A DNA stretch of 47,427 bases, from positions 1-47,427 of the forward strand of contig CAISJJ010000101.1 in NCBI GenBank assembly GCA_903885595.1. Direction: 5' to 3'. This DNA comes from an uncultured Bacteroidales bacterium (GTDB lineage Bacteria > Bacteroidota > Bacteroidia > Bacteroidales > FEN-979). This document shows, piece after piece, positions 24,734-34,053 of this stretch. Numbering within the stretch: the stretch's first letter is position 1; every line of letters begins with the position of its first letter. The position numbers and the translations under genes are program-made. The notes beneath the pieces are model-generated. The model searched no databases and was not told where the DNA came from. It saw only the letters and a program-made list of their open reading frames with translations.

Positions 24734-25747
24734 TTACTTGATGAGGAAGGTAAACTTATCAAAATTTTTCAATGCGATTCCTGTTCCGCGGGCTACAGCG
24801 CGCAATGGGTCTTCGGCGACATGAACTTTTAATTTTGTTTTCAGATGGAGTCTCTTATCCAAGCCCCGGAGCAATGCGCCGCCTCCTGTCAGATAAATAC
24901 CTGTTTCGAAAATATCGGAAGCCAATTCCGGAGGTGTCATTTCCAATGCATTGAGAACAGCCGCTTCGATTTTGGCCACCGATTTGTCGAGACAGTGTGC
25001 AATCTCAGAATGGTTAACTATTACCTCTTTGGGAATACCAGTGAGCAAATCGCGGCCATGAACGGCATAATCAGGTGGCGGATTGTCAATGTCGGCCAGT
25101 GCCGCACCTACTTCAATTTTAATCCGTTCAGAAGTACGTTCCCCAACGTTGATATTGTGTTGTTTCCGCATATATTCTTCAATGTCGGCATTGAATTCAT
25201 CGCCGGCAATGCGAATGGATTTACTGTTGACGATACCACCCAGTGCAATAACTGCTATTTCACTGGTACCTCCGCCGATGTCGATCACCATGTTTCCCAC
25301 CGGTTCAAGCACGTCAATCCCAATACCAATGGCGGCTGCCATAGGTTCATGAATCAGACGAACTTCCTTTGCCCCGGCTTGTTCAGCAGATTCCTTAACC
25401 GCACGTTCTTCGACTTCGGTAATCCCTGAAGGAATACAAATCACCATTTTCAATGCGGGAGGAAACCATGATTTGCGAAGGTCGATCATCTTGATCATTG
25501 CCCTTATCATATGCTCGGTAGCTTGAAAATCAGCAATGACCCCACCTCTGAGCGGGCGGATGGTCTTGATATTTTCATGGGTCTTACCATGCATCATTTG
25601 GGCCTTTTTCCCAACGGCAATGATCTTTCCCGAGCTGCGTTCTATGGCAACGATGGAAGGTTCATCAACAACAACTTTATCATTATAGATGATGACTGTA
25701 TTGGCAGTACCTAAATCTATTGCTATTTCTTTTGTGAACAAACCCAT
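24734..25747 (-). CDS. mreB: Rod shape-determining actin homologue MreB
   Basis: The actin-like ATPase motifs are plain: DLGTANTVIIY near residue 7 (phosphate 1), DIGGGTSEIAVI near residue 160 (phosphate 2), and TGGGALLRGLD near residue 290 (adenosine). The length of 337 residues is standard. MreB forms membrane-bound filaments that guide side-wall synthesis, so the organism is probably rod-shaped at some stage. It lies 11 bases after purH, the normal Bacteroidota order. Confidence 0.97.
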   Translation of the reverse strand: MGLFTKEIAIDLGTANTVIIYNDKVVVDEPSIVAIERSSGKIIAVGKKAQMMHGKTHENIKTIRPLRGGVIADFQATEHMIRAMIKMIDLRKSWFPPALKMVICIPSGITEVEERAVKESAEQAGAKEVRLIHEPMAAAIGIGIDVLEPVGNMVIDIGGGTSEIAVIALGGIVNSKSIRIAGDEFNADIEEYMRKQHNINVGERTSERIKIEVGAALADIDNPPPDYAVHGRDLLTGIPKEVIVNHSEIAHCLDKSVAKIEAAVLNALEMTPPELASDIFETGIYLTGGGALLRGLDKRLHLKTKLKVHVAEDPLRAVARGTGIALKNFDKFTFLIK

Positions 25748-25758
25748 TGAATCAATTA

Positions 25759-27285
25759 TTAATGTTTAAAATGTCGAATACCGGTAAAGACCATCGACAT
25801 GCCGTGTTCATTGCAGTAATTTACAGAATCGACATCCCTGATTGAGCCCCCCGGCTGAATTACAGCTGTAATTCCCACTCCGTGTGCGATTTCCACACAA
25901 TCGGCAAAAGGGAAAAAAGCATCCGAAGCCATCACCGCACCCGTCGTGCTAAATCCAAAGGCTTGCGCCTTTATTATCGCCTGCCTGAGTGCATCTACCC
26001 GTGAAGTCTGACCCATTCCACAACCAATAAGCTGTGAATCTTTAACCAGAACAATCGTGTTTGATTTCAAGTGTTTAACAACCTTATTGGCAAAAACGAA
26101 GGCTTCTGTTTCCTCCTGCGCAGGTTTCCTGTCAGTCACATATTGAAAATCAGCTTTCTCTTCTGTCTTGAGATCTTTTTCCTGTTCAAGAACCCCGTTC
26201 AGGATTGATTTGAATTGCCGTGGAGAGAAATCAAATGAAATTTTTTGCAAAATTATTCTATTTTTCTTTGATTTTAAACGTTCAAGAGCATCATTTTCAT
26301 ATCTCTCAGCAATTAAGATTTCAAAGAACAACTTATTAATCTCATCTGCCAATTCCAGATCAATGTTTCCGTTGACAATGATAATTCCACCGAAAGCCGA
26401 AACCGGATCACATGCCAGTGCATGCAGGTAGGCTTCCCTTAATGTGTTACGGCTGGCTATGCCGCATGGATTGGTGTGTTTAATAATAGCTACAGTTGGT
26501 CCGGTAAATTCACCAATCAGGTTAATCGCGGCATCCACATCAACCAGGTTATTATACGATAATTCCTTTCCATTCAAACGGGTAAAAACCTCTTCGATGT
26601 TTCCATAAAAAGTACCTTTCTGATGTGGATTCTCACCATAACGCATTGGATATGAAACAGGAATGCTTTGTTTGAATGATGGAATGTTCTCGTCTTGATT
26701 CAGATAGCCAAAAATCTTTGTGTCGTAATGAGAAGATACATTGAATGCCTGGGCAGCAAACTTGCGTCGATCGCTTAAACTGGTATATCCATTGTTTTTT
26801 TCCAACAATTCAATCAATTGCAGATAAGAGTCTTCTGAGGGAACAACCACAACATGGGCCCAATTCTTCGCTGCGGCGCGAATCAGGGAGATACCTCCGA
26901 TGTCGATTTTTTCAATGATCTCCTCTTCGTTTCTGGAAGCAGCAACTGTTTTTTCAAAGGGGTAAAGATCAACAATAACCAGATCGACTGAAGGAATTTC
27001 ATATTTTTCTACATCGTCCACATCCGAAAGCTGATCACGACGCCAGAGTATGCCACCAAACACTTTTGGATGCAGTGTTTTCACACGGCCGCCCAAAATT
27101 GATGGATAGGAGGTGATTGATTCTATTGAAGTTGCATGAATTTCCTTGCTCTTAAGGAAATCAAAGGTCCCTCCCGTGGAAATAATTTGAATCCCGTATG
27201 ATGCAATTTTACGGGCCAGATCTTCTATCCTTTCTTTAGAATAGACGGAAATGAGGGCGGATTTAATTTTAATCTGGTCTGTCAT
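25759..27285 (-). CDS. purH: Bifunctional AICAR formyltransferase / IMP cyclohydrolase
   Basis: PurH makes the last two steps of IMP synthesis. The N-terminal IMP cyclohydrolase part shows ISTGGTFDFLKS and GGRVKTLHPKVFGG; the formyltransferase part shows LRYGENPHQ-like MRYGENPHQKG and AIIKHTNPCGIA, then MASDAFFPFADCVE near the end. The frame is open to 27309, but the ATG at 27285 (MTDQIKIKSALISVYSK) matches the family start, with an AAAGGAAG purine run upstream. The length is then 508 residues. It heads the unit with mreBCD. Confidence 0.97.
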   Translation of the reverse strand: MTDQIKIKSALISVYSKERIEDLARKIASYGIQIISTGGTFDFLKSKEIHATSIESITSYPSILGGRVKTLHPKVFGGILWRRDQLSDVDDVEKYEIPSVDLVIVDLYPFEKTVAASRNEEEIIEKIDIGGISLIRAAAKNWAHVVVVPSEDSYLQLIELLEKNNGYTSLSDRRKFAAQAFNVSSHYDTKIFGYLNQDENIPSFKQSIPVSYPMRYGENPHQKGTFYGNIEEVFTRLNGKELSYNNLVDVDAAINLIGEFTGPTVAIIKHTNPCGIASRNTLREAYLHALACDPVSAFGGIIIVNGNIDLELADEINKLFFEILIAERYENDALERLKSKKNRIILQKISFDFSPRQFKSILNGVLEQEKDLKTEEKADFQYVTDRKPAQEETEAFVFANKVVKHLKSNTIVLVKDSQLIGCGMGQTSRVDALRQAIIKAQAFGFSTTGAVMASDAFFPFADCVEIAHGVGITAVIQPGGSIRDVDSVNYCNEHGMSMVFTGIRHFKH

Positions 27286-27529
27286 ATGACTTCCTTTTGT
27301 AACAATCATTGATTACCTGCGTCTAAATCTGCATTTCGGGGAAGTTTTGCAATGTTACCAAAAAATACCGGATCAAACAATGGATTGACTGAATTTTTGC
27401 GGTGCTGGCAATTCCTGCCTATTATCAAGAGAGGATTTTTGATTTAATGAACATGACTGAATAGCTTTAAATCGTAAATCATAAATATATGTACCTTTAC
27501 TGTTATTTTATTAGGAAATCAATTCGTCC

Positions 27530-28774
27530 ATGATTCTGATCTTACGTTTAATCCGAGAAAGCTATATATTTGCATTTCAGGCTATTATAGTAAATAAAGT
27601 TCGAACTGTTTTATCACTCCTTGGAATTACCATTGGGATATTCTGTGTCATCTCCGTCTTCACTGTTTTTGATTCAATGGAAAATGCGATCCGAAAAAGC
27701 ATCGCTTCGTTGGGGAGTAATGTTTTGTATGTCCAGAAATGGCCATGGTCAATGGGAAGCGATTATCCCTGGTGGAAATACTGGCAAAGACCAGAAACTT
27801 CGCTTGATGACATGCGCGAAATTGAGAAACGGTCAAACCTTGCTGAATCAGTAGCTTTCATGGTGCAAGTAAACAAAACTGTTAAATATCAGAATAACTA
27901 TATAGAAAATATCGGAATCCTGGGTGTATCTCAGGATTTCGATAAAGTGTGGAAATTTGAACTTGCCGATGGCAGATATTTTTCATCGACCGAATCGGCC
28001 AGCGGTAAGAATATTGTCTTGATTGGTGCCGATGTCGCTTCAAATCTGTTTCCCGAAGGTGATCCGATTGGGAAAAAAGTCAAGATTTTCGGCCGGAATA
28101 TTGAAGTGATTGGCGTTCTTACCAAGGAAGGGGAAGATTTTTTCGGAAATTCAAATGATAAGGTGGTCTATCTTCCGGTCAATTATTTTAAAACACTGGT
28201 CGAACTAAAGGATATGGATGCCACCATTGTAGTCAAGGCAAATCCGTTGGTTTCAAATGATGAATTGCGGGATGAACTGACTGGCCTCATGCGGTCGATC
28301 CGAAAGCAGAAACCATCGGCAGAAGATAATTTCTCCATAAACGAAACCGATATCATTTCTAAGGGTTTTGAGAGTTTATTTAACGTTATAGCAATGGTAG
28401 GATGGATTATCGGCGGGTTTTCCCTATTGGTAGGAGGATTTGGTATCGCAAATATTATGTTTGTATCAGTGAAGGAACGAACGAATATCATTGGCATTCA
28501 AAAAGCCCTGGGAGCCAAGAACTACTTTATCCTGCTGCAATTTCTTTTTGAAGCTATTTTTCTTTCCCTGATCGGTGGCATATTCGGATTGTTGATTATC
28601 CTCATCCTGACGATTATTGTATCAAACACCACAGAGTTTACCTTGTTGCTCACCCAGGGAAATATCATGCTGGGGATAGGAGTATCCGCAATTATCGGAC
28701 TGATTTCGGGTATAATACCGGCCTATTCCGCATCAAAACTCGATCCTGTAGAGGCTATGCGATCAGGAATGTAG
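27530..28774 (+). CDS. MacB/FtsX-type ABC transporter permease
   Basis: One helix near residues 22-44 is followed by a periplasmic MacB-like core domain (about 50-275) and three more helices (around 284-310, 335-365 and 380-402), the standard FtsX arrangement. The loop VKERTNIIGIQKALGAK and the ending PAYSASKLDPVEAMR are family signatures. Such permeases drive mechanical export or lipoprotein/peptide handling with a separate ATPase. No ATPase gene is adjacent, so the substrate is unknown and the partner is encoded elsewhere. An ATG-preceding box TACCTTTA near 27500 could be part of its promoter. Confidence 0.9.
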   Translation: MILILRLIRESYIFAFQAIIVNKVRTVLSLLGITIGIFCVISVFTVFDSMENAIRKSIASLGSNVLYVQKWPWSMGSDYPWWKYWQRPETSLDDMREIEKRSNLAESVAFMVQVNKTVKYQNNYIENIGILGVSQDFDKVWKFELADGRYFSSTESASGKNIVLIGADVASNLFPEGDPIGKKVKIFGRNIEVIGVLTKEGEDFFGNSNDKVVYLPVNYFKTLVELKDMDATIVVKANPLVSNDELRDELTGLMRSIRKQKPSAEDNFSINETDIISKGFESLFNVIAMVGWIIGGFSLLVGGFGIANIMFVSVKERTNIIGIQKALGAKNYFILLQFLFEAIFLSLIGGIFGLLIILILTIIVSNTTEFTLLLTQGNIMLGIGVSAIIGLISGIIPAYSASKLDPVEAMRSGM

Positions 28775-28775
28775 A

Positions 28776-29279
28776 CTAGAAAGGCCAGAATTGGTTATCA
28801 TTCCATATCTTTTCTTTCAATTCATTGTCCATATCGCTCAGGATTTTTAAATGTCCGCCTTCCCATTCGGCAAGCCATAAATAAAGAGCCTTTTCGTTTG
28901 GATCTGATGATGATTCCGCTTGCCTGGAATAAACCTCCACAGCCCTCTTTTCAAAGTCGATGGCAGCTGAAATCGCTGCTGCTTCAAATCCGGCTGAAGA
29001 TATTTTTGATTTCATATCGTCGGTCAGAATGAGGGTGGCAAAACCTTCATTGGCCAAATCGGGTAATTCGACTTTGGTGAAAGTATGATTTTTTTCATAC
29101 CCGATGTATTGTTCAGACAGAAATTTAACATGTTTCGTTTCCTCATCAGCCATTGTCAGAAAAATATGTTTTATCTCCTGATCGGGAGTTTGTTCGGCAA
29201 CTTTAGCATAAAAGGCATGGCCTCTTTTTTCCATGAGAATCGCCATTTTTAGAATTTCGAGAGCTTTCTGTGTTTCCAT
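28776..29279 (-). CDS. Rubrerythrin/ferritin-like diiron protein
   Basis: A 167-residue four-helix bundle with the diiron ligands of the rubrerythrin group: glutamate in LMEKRGHAFY (helix 1), EETKH (helix 2), DFEKRAVEVY (helix 3) and EWEGGH (helix 4). The C-terminal rubredoxin domain of classical rubrerythrin is missing, so electron input must come from another protein. Family members act in peroxide removal or iron handling in anaerobes. It ends 2 bases from the convergent permease gene and follows the DUF255 gene by 12 bases. Confidence 0.88.
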   Translation of the reverse strand: METQKALEILKMAILMEKRGHAFYAKVAEQTPDQEIKHIFLTMADEETKHVKFLSEQYIGYEKNHTFTKVELPDLANEGFATLILTDDMKSKISSAGFEAAAISAAIDFEKRAVEVYSRQAESSSDPNEKALYLWLAEWEGGHLKILSDMDNELKEKIWNDNQFWPF

Positions 29280-29291
29280 GATTTCTATTGT

Positions 29292-31331
29292 TTAAGGTTT
29301 CAAACTTACAACTTTTTCAAGAATCTGCAATGCTTCATGCACCGTTTCAACCGGACTGAAACAGGTTTTGTTTTTACAGATATAAATCAGCGTTTTCTCA
29401 ATGATGTTTACATTTTCAATAACTATACTGGATGTATTGGGGCGATTTCCCGAAAAAATAACACCAGGCAAATAATTTCCAGCAAATTCTTTTATGCGAA
29501 GAAGTTTTTCATCCCCTGTAATGTTCACTTCGGTCGGCCCGGAAATAAAATCATCAAGCAGTGCTGTCCAATTGGCATGAAATGAGGGGTTTCGTTTAAT
29601 TTGAGGAATCATTTTCCTGAGCATCCTTTCCGATCGTAATAAGAAAACTTCGTCCCCAACCAGGTATCCTAAAACAAACAGATTCCTTGCCATTTGCGAA
29701 TTTGAGGCAGGGATCACATTGTCTGAAAGCTCGATAGCATCCTGTATCAGCGGGGGTTCTTCATCAGAGGACAAGCGAAAAAGAATATTATCGGTACAAG
29801 AGAAGTGCCGTATAACCTCCCTTGTCAAGGCATCAGCTGACCAAATCCAGGCTTCATCAAGTGTTGACTGGTAAATATCAAGGAATGACTTTATCAAAAA
29901 GCTATAATCATCGAGGAAGCCGGAGATTTTAAAGCAGCCCGCTTTGGAATTGCGCCAGAGTTTACCGTTTTTTCCGTTTAAGCTACTGCGATAAAAATTG
30001 GCTGCATCAATGGCTTTGTCCAGCCAGGCTGGTTTATTTAATGCCCAGGATGCGTCAACCATGGCGCTGATCATCAGCGCGTTCCAGCAAGTCAGTATTT
30101 TATCGTCAGTTGCAGGACGGATTCGGCTGCTTCGAACTTTAAACAATTGGTTTTTATAAGTATCTAAAAAAGATAACAAGATGTCACAAGATATTTCATG
30201 AATTCTGGAAAAATCTTTATCGCTCTGCGATTTCCGTAACACATTCAGATTGAGCTCCCAGTTTCCGTTTTCTTCACAGGAATAATAATTCAGGAAGATG
30301 GAGGAAAAGTCGCCAAGGTATTTGCATAGCTCTTCATTGGTCCATGTATAATATGCGCCTTCTTTTCCTTCGCTGTCGGCATCGAGTGATGCATAGAAAA
30401 GTCCTGCAGGATTTGTAAGCTCACGGTCAATGAAATCAATGGATTCCTCGATCACCTTTTTATAAACATGTTTTTTAGTTGATGCATAGGCATTGGCATA
30501 TAGTGAGATCAGCTGGGCATTATCATATAACATTTTTTCGAAATGCGGTACATGCCAGTATGCATCAACTGAATAGCGGCTGAATCCGCCTCCCAGATGG
30601 TCATAAATACCTCCCTTGGCCATTTTATCAAGGGTAAGTTCTGTATAATCCAGTACCCGGCTATCCTGATACCGGCTAGCATACCTGAGCAGAAACCCAA
30701 GGTTAGCGGGCATGGGAAATTTCGGTGCGCCACAGGTTCCGCCATTCATAAAATCAAGCTCCCCTTCCCAGTTTGTAATCATGGCCTGCAGAAACTCTTT
30801 CGTTAATGGAAATGGTTCAGCCTGAATAGGGATGAGATGCTGCTGTTTCATACCATTTCCGATTTCTGATGCCTGGCGAATCAAATCTCCGGGCTGTGCA
30901 TGATAGGTATCAGTATAATATTTCAGGATTTGCAGCCAGTCGCTTTTTGAAAAGTAAGTTCCGGCAAAAATGGGCCGCTGATCGGGGAGTGCGATCACAT
31001 TCAGTGGCCATCCGCCGCGACCTGTTGTAGCGTAGGCCGCGGTCATATAAATTTGATCGATATCGGGTCGTTCTTCACGGTCAACTTTGACTGAGACAAA
31101 ATCGCGGTTCATTGTTTCAGCAACACCCCTATCCTCAAATGATTCGTGCTCCATCACATGACACCAGTGACAAGCGGCATAACCAATGCTGATAACCATC
31201 AATTTATTTTGCCCTTTTGCTGTTTCCAAAGCATCATTGCCCCAAGGATACCAATTCACCGGGTTATATGCATGCTGAAGAAGGTACGGGCTATTTTCCC
31301 CTATGAGGTGATTTGGTGTTTTTTCCGTCAT
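29292..31331 (-). CDS. DUF255 thioredoxin-domain protein (YyaL/SPATA20-like)
   Basis: The N-terminal thioredoxin-like domain opens with [19 protein letters not shown] and carries the CHWCHVM motif, both hallmarks of DUF255. The rest resembles an alpha/alpha-barrel of the glycosidase-like type (for example [14 protein letters not shown] and [16 protein letters not shown]). The frame is open upstream to 31526, but the ATG at 31331 fits the family start and gives 679 residues, overlapping the end of udk by 41 bases. Members occur from bacteria to mammals; their reaction is not established. Confidence 0.92.
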   Translation of the reverse strand: MTEKTPNHLIGENSPYLLQHAYNPVNWYPWGNDALETAKGQNKLMVISIGYAACHWCHVMEHESFEDRGVAETMNRDFVSVKVDREERPDIDQIYMTAAYATTGRGGWPLNVIALPDQRPIFAGTYFSKSDWLQILKYYTDTYHAQPGDLIRQASEIGNGMKQQHLIPIQAEPFPLTKEFLQAMITNWEGELDFMNGGTCGAPKFPMPANLGFLLRYASRYQDSRVLDYTELTLDKMAKGGIYDHLGGGFSRYSVDAYWHVPHFEKMLYDNAQLISLYANAYASTKKHVYKKVIEESIDFIDRELTNPAGLFYASLDADSEGKEGAYYTWTNEELCKYLGDFSSIFLNYYSCEENGNWELNLNVLRKSQSDKDFSRIHEISCDILLSFLDTYKNQLFKVRSSRIRPATDDKILTCWNALMISAMVDASWALNKPAWLDKAIDAANFYRSSLNGKNGKLWRNSKAGCFKISGFLDDYSFLIKSFLDIYQSTLDEAWIWSADALTREVIRHFSCTDNILFRLSSDEEPPLIQDAIELSDNVIPASNSQMARNLFVLGYLVGDEVFLLRSERMLRKMIPQIKRNPSFHANWTALLDDFISGPTEVNITGDEKLLRIKEFAGNYLPGVIFSGNRPNTSSIVIENVNIIEKTLIYICKNKTCFSPVETVHEALQILEKVVSLKP

Positions 31332-31947
31332 GACCATCAAGGTTGATGTGCGTTTTAATCCGGGAGGAGAGAATGTCGATAGCAACCCTGTTCTGTCCGC
31401 CCTGCGGCACAATGATGTCAGCATAACGTTTGGTGGGCTCAATAAATTGCAGGTGCATGGGTTTGACAAATTTGTCATAATGTTCCAAAACCTGCTGAAA
31501 TGAGCGGCCTCTTTCCTCAAGATCACGACGGATAATACGCATCAGCCGGTCATCTCCATCGGCATCAACAAAAACCTTGATATCCATTTTGCTACGGAGG
31601 CGGGGATTGGTGAGTATAAGAATCCCCTCAACAATAATTACCTTTGAGGGATTAACCGTTACTGTTTCCTTTGAGCGGGCACAAGTAACGTATGAATAAA
31701 TTGGCATTTCAATGGAAGTACTGGTTTTCAGGGTTTCCAGTTGCTTTATCAATAGTCCCCATTCAATGGAAGTTGGATGATCGAAATTGATCCTGGCCCG
31801 GTCTTCGGCTGATTTATGGCCATTGTCCTTATAGTAGGCATCCTGTGGAATTACGGTGACGGCTTCTCTGGGAAGGTGTTTGATCACCTGCTTGACGACA
31901 GTAGATTTTCCCGAACCAGATCCACCTGCAATTCCTATAATCAGCAT
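31291..31947 (-). CDS. udk: Uridine kinase
   Basis: Udk phosphorylates uridine and cytidine in pyrimidine salvage. The P-loop [12 protein letters not shown] follows directly on the ATG at 31947, which is why this start was chosen over 31998. Further family marks are [18 protein letters not shown] and [10 protein letters not shown]. The length is 218 residues. It begins 4 bases after the mmdB stop, so it is probably co-transcribed with the decarboxylase genes although it has no metabolic link to them. Confidence 0.95.
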   Translation of the reverse strand: MLIIGIAGGSGSGKSTVVKQVIKHLPREAVTVIPQDAYYKDNGHKSAEDRARINFDHPTSIEWGLLIKQLETLKTSTSIEMPIYSYVTCARSKETVTVNPSKVIIVEGILILTNPRLRSKMDIKVFVDADGDDRLMRIIRRDLEERGRSFQQVLEHYDKFVKPMHLQFIEPTKRYADIIVPQGGQNRVAIDILSSRIKTHINLDGHDGKNTKSPHRGK

Positions 31948-31951
31948 AGTC

Positions 31952-33133
31952 TTATAATAAAAAACCCAGTAATAATCCGGCTGTGATTGCGCTTCCAATC
32001 AACCCTGCGATATTTGGCGCCATGGCATGACCGATAAGGTGGTTTGTCGGATCTTCCTTTAATCCCATTTCATGTGCAATCCTGGCGCTGTCGGGAACTG
32101 CAGCAACACCTGAAGCGCCAACAAGCGGGTTTATGCGATTTTCCTTTTTCAAAAAAATGTTCATCACCTTCGCAAAAATAACCCCGCCTGCTGTTGCAAT
32201 CATAAATGCAATTGCTCCGAGTACAAATATAAGAATTGATTCCCATTTAAGAAAAACATCAGCCTGGGTGGATGCACCCACGGTCAACCCAATCAGGACC
32301 AATACGATATCAATGAGAATTGTACTTACAGTGGTAGCAAGTTGCTTTGTGAGGCCTGATTCTTTAAGGATGTTTCCAAAAAAGAACATACCAAGCAATG
32401 GGAGGGAGGCTGGAGCAACAAATGCACTTAAAAGTAGTCCCAAAAGAGGAAATAAAATCTTTTCAAACTTACTAACTGTTCTTGGGGGTTTCATTCTAAT
32501 AAGCCGCTCTTTTTTAGTTGTAAGCAGCTTCATTATTGGAGGCTGGATTACAGGTACAAGCGACATGTAAATGTATGCAGCTATGGCAATAGGACCAATA
32601 AGATTCTGCATGTCAAGTCCATTTCCCGAAGCGTGTAACCCACTGGCGAGCTGAGAGGTAAGGAAAATAGCGGTATTCCCATCAGCTCCGCCAATAATTG
32701 CAATGGCTGCAGCTTCTGCCATCGGGAATCCAAATACCATGGCTCCAAGAAACGTGGCAAAGATACCAACCTGCGCTGCAGCGCCAAGCAACATTAGTTT
32801 CGGATTTGAGATAAGCGGTGAAAGATCCGTCATAGCACCGAGCCCAAGGAATATCAATGCCGGATAAATACCTTTCAACACGCCGAAAAACAGGTAATTT
32901 AACACACTTCCTTCCTGATATATGCCTGTGTGGTAGGCTGCTTCGTGCAGAAACGGAATATTACCCAGAATTACACCCATTCCAAGTGGTATGAGAAGGA
33001 GGGGTTTATAACTATATCGTATGGCAAGAAAAACTAGACCTATGCCAACCAGGATCATGATCAGGTTTCCCCAGTTTGCATTGTGAAAACCTGTATCTTC
33101 CCAAAGGCTGAATAATGCTTTAATTATATCCAT
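31952..33133 (-). CDS. mmdB: Na+-translocating methylmalonyl-CoA decarboxylase beta subunit
   Basis: This 393-residue membrane protein belongs to the OadB/GcdB/MmdB family, which exports sodium when the carboxybiotin is decarboxylated. Conserved segments are GGADGNTAIFLTSQLA and VGASGVAAVPDSARIAHEMG, and the ending HAMAPNIAGLIGSAITAG is typical. It has about nine helices. It starts 3 bases after the biotin carrier gene. With the epimerase and carboxyltransferase in the same operon, the substrate is most likely methylmalonyl-CoA, so the complex ties propionate formation to a sodium gradient. Confidence 0.93.
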   Translation of the reverse strand: MDIIKALFSLWEDTGFHNANWGNLIMILVGIGLVFLAIRYSYKPLLLIPLGMGVILGNIPFLHEAAYHTGIYQEGSVLNYLFFGVLKGIYPALIFLGLGAMTDLSPLISNPKLMLLGAAAQVGIFATFLGAMVFGFPMAEAAAIAIIGGADGNTAIFLTSQLASGLHASGNGLDMQNLIGPIAIAAYIYMSLVPVIQPPIMKLLTTKKERLIRMKPPRTVSKFEKILFPLLGLLLSAFVAPASLPLLGMFFFGNILKESGLTKQLATTVSTILIDIVLVLIGLTVGASTQADVFLKWESILIFVLGAIAFMIATAGGVIFAKVMNIFLKKENRINPLVGASGVAAVPDSARIAHEMGLKEDPTNHLIGHAMAPNIAGLIGSAITAGLLLGFLL

Positions 33134-33136
33134 CGG

Positions 33137-33568
33137 TTATGCAATTTCAACTAAAACTTCACTCTGAGCCACTGCTTGTCCTGGTTTAACATGGACAACC
33201 TTTACTGTTCCATCCTTTTCTGACAATACATTATTCTCCATTTTCATGGCCTCCATGGTTAAAAGTTTTTGCCCAAGACTCACCTTTTCACCTGCGGCAA
33301 CCAGAACTTTAATAATTGTTCCCGGTAAAGGCGCTTTGATTGCGACATTGGTCGTTTGGACAGGCGTTTTAGGTATTTTTGATTCCCTGGCAGTGGGTTT
33401 TGGCGCTTCGGCCCTGACCAGTGTCGGTGTTTTGGTCATTTTCAACTCCTTCTGAACCTCAACGTTGTATTGGGTTCCGTTTACCTCAACCTTTGCAATG
33501 TTCTCTTCAAATCCGAGCACTTCTACCTCATATGCATTGCCATTGATAACAAAACTGAATTTTTTCAT
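33137..33568 (-). CDS. mmdC: Biotin carboxyl carrier subunit of the decarboxylase
   Basis: The C-terminal half is a biotinyl domain with the EAMKMENN biotin-attachment site, and the lysine inside it is the biotin carrier. The N-terminal half is the small beta domain seen in decarboxylase gamma/alpha fragments, joined through a proline/alanine-rich linker (APKPTARESKIPKTP). At 143 residues it matches stand-alone carriers of Bacteroidota methylmalonyl-CoA decarboxylase. It moves the carboxyl group from MmdA to MmdB. A 96-base gap to the upstream oadG-like gene contains dispersed-repeat copy B. Confidence 0.93.
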   Translation of the reverse strand: MKKFSFVINGNAYEVEVLGFEENIAKVEVNGTQYNVEVQKELKMTKTPTLVRAEAPKPTARESKIPKTPVQTTNVAIKAPLPGTIIKVLVAAGEKVSLGQKLLTMEAMKMENNVLSEKDGTVKVVHVKPGQAVAQSEVLVEIA

Positions 33569-33615
33569 GGTTTACACGTATGTCATTTGATAATATTCAC
33601 TCTTTAAAAATAGGT

Positions 33616-33680
33616 AACATGGATACTCATAGGAATTTATGACCAGTTTGCATGAACATGCATCTTATGAATGTTTCATT
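33616..33680 (-). repeat. Dispersed palindromic repeat, copy B
   Basis: The core CAGTTTGCATGAACAT (33644-33659) is identical to that of copy A. The left flank ACATGGATACTCATA resembles copy C, and TTATGAATGTTT at the right partly pairs with it. It lies inside the mmd operon, in the 96-base gap between the oadG-like and biotin carrier genes. Confidence 0.6.
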
Positions 33681-34036
33681 GAATTCCAGATTCCATATAT
33701 TTTTGAACTCCAGGGAGAATATGTCTTAGATACTTTCCTTATTGTCATTACATACTTTTCTTCATCATGCAATTCGGAAAAGAACAAATAGAGCGCAGCA
33801 GCAATTGCGGCATTTTCCTCTCCCGTCATCACAACCTTTGGTTTCTCTTCTTTGCCCGATTCAGTATGTTCAGCAATCCTTCGATTTGCCAGAAAATCCT
33901 GGAAGGTATGCAGTCCGGTAAAAAAGTAGGCCATCAGGGCAAGAGCAAAAAGAACAATACAATACCCGGCAACTGTAATCACCAGGGTGTAATGATCAAT
34001 CAGTGACAGATCAAAAGTTATGGATAGCGTTTTCAT
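33665..34036 (-). CDS. OadG-family small membrane subunit of the decarboxylase
   Basis: A 123-residue protein with one membrane helix (about 20-41) and a charged cytoplasmic tail. The tail has the pattern EENAAIAAALYLFFSE that recurs in OadG/MmdD-like subunits. These subunits hold the carboxyltransferase to the membrane part and help assembly. Position between mmdA (17 bases) and mmdC supports the call. The sequence itself is weakly conserved, so family naming leans on the operon. Confidence 0.8.
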   Translation of the reverse strand: MKTLSITFDLSLIDHYTLVITVAGYCIVLFALALMAYFFTGLHTFQDFLANRRIAEHTESGKEEKPKVVMTGEENAAIAAALYLFFSELHDEEKYVMTIRKVSKTYSPWSSKIYGIWNSMKHS

Positions 34037-34053
34037 AGTTCGGCCGGGTTTAT

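Noticed and set aside
24845-25429. A 194-residue + strand reading frame opposite mreB
   Set aside because: It is a shadow of the highly conserved mreB coding sequence; its composition is unlike a real protein.
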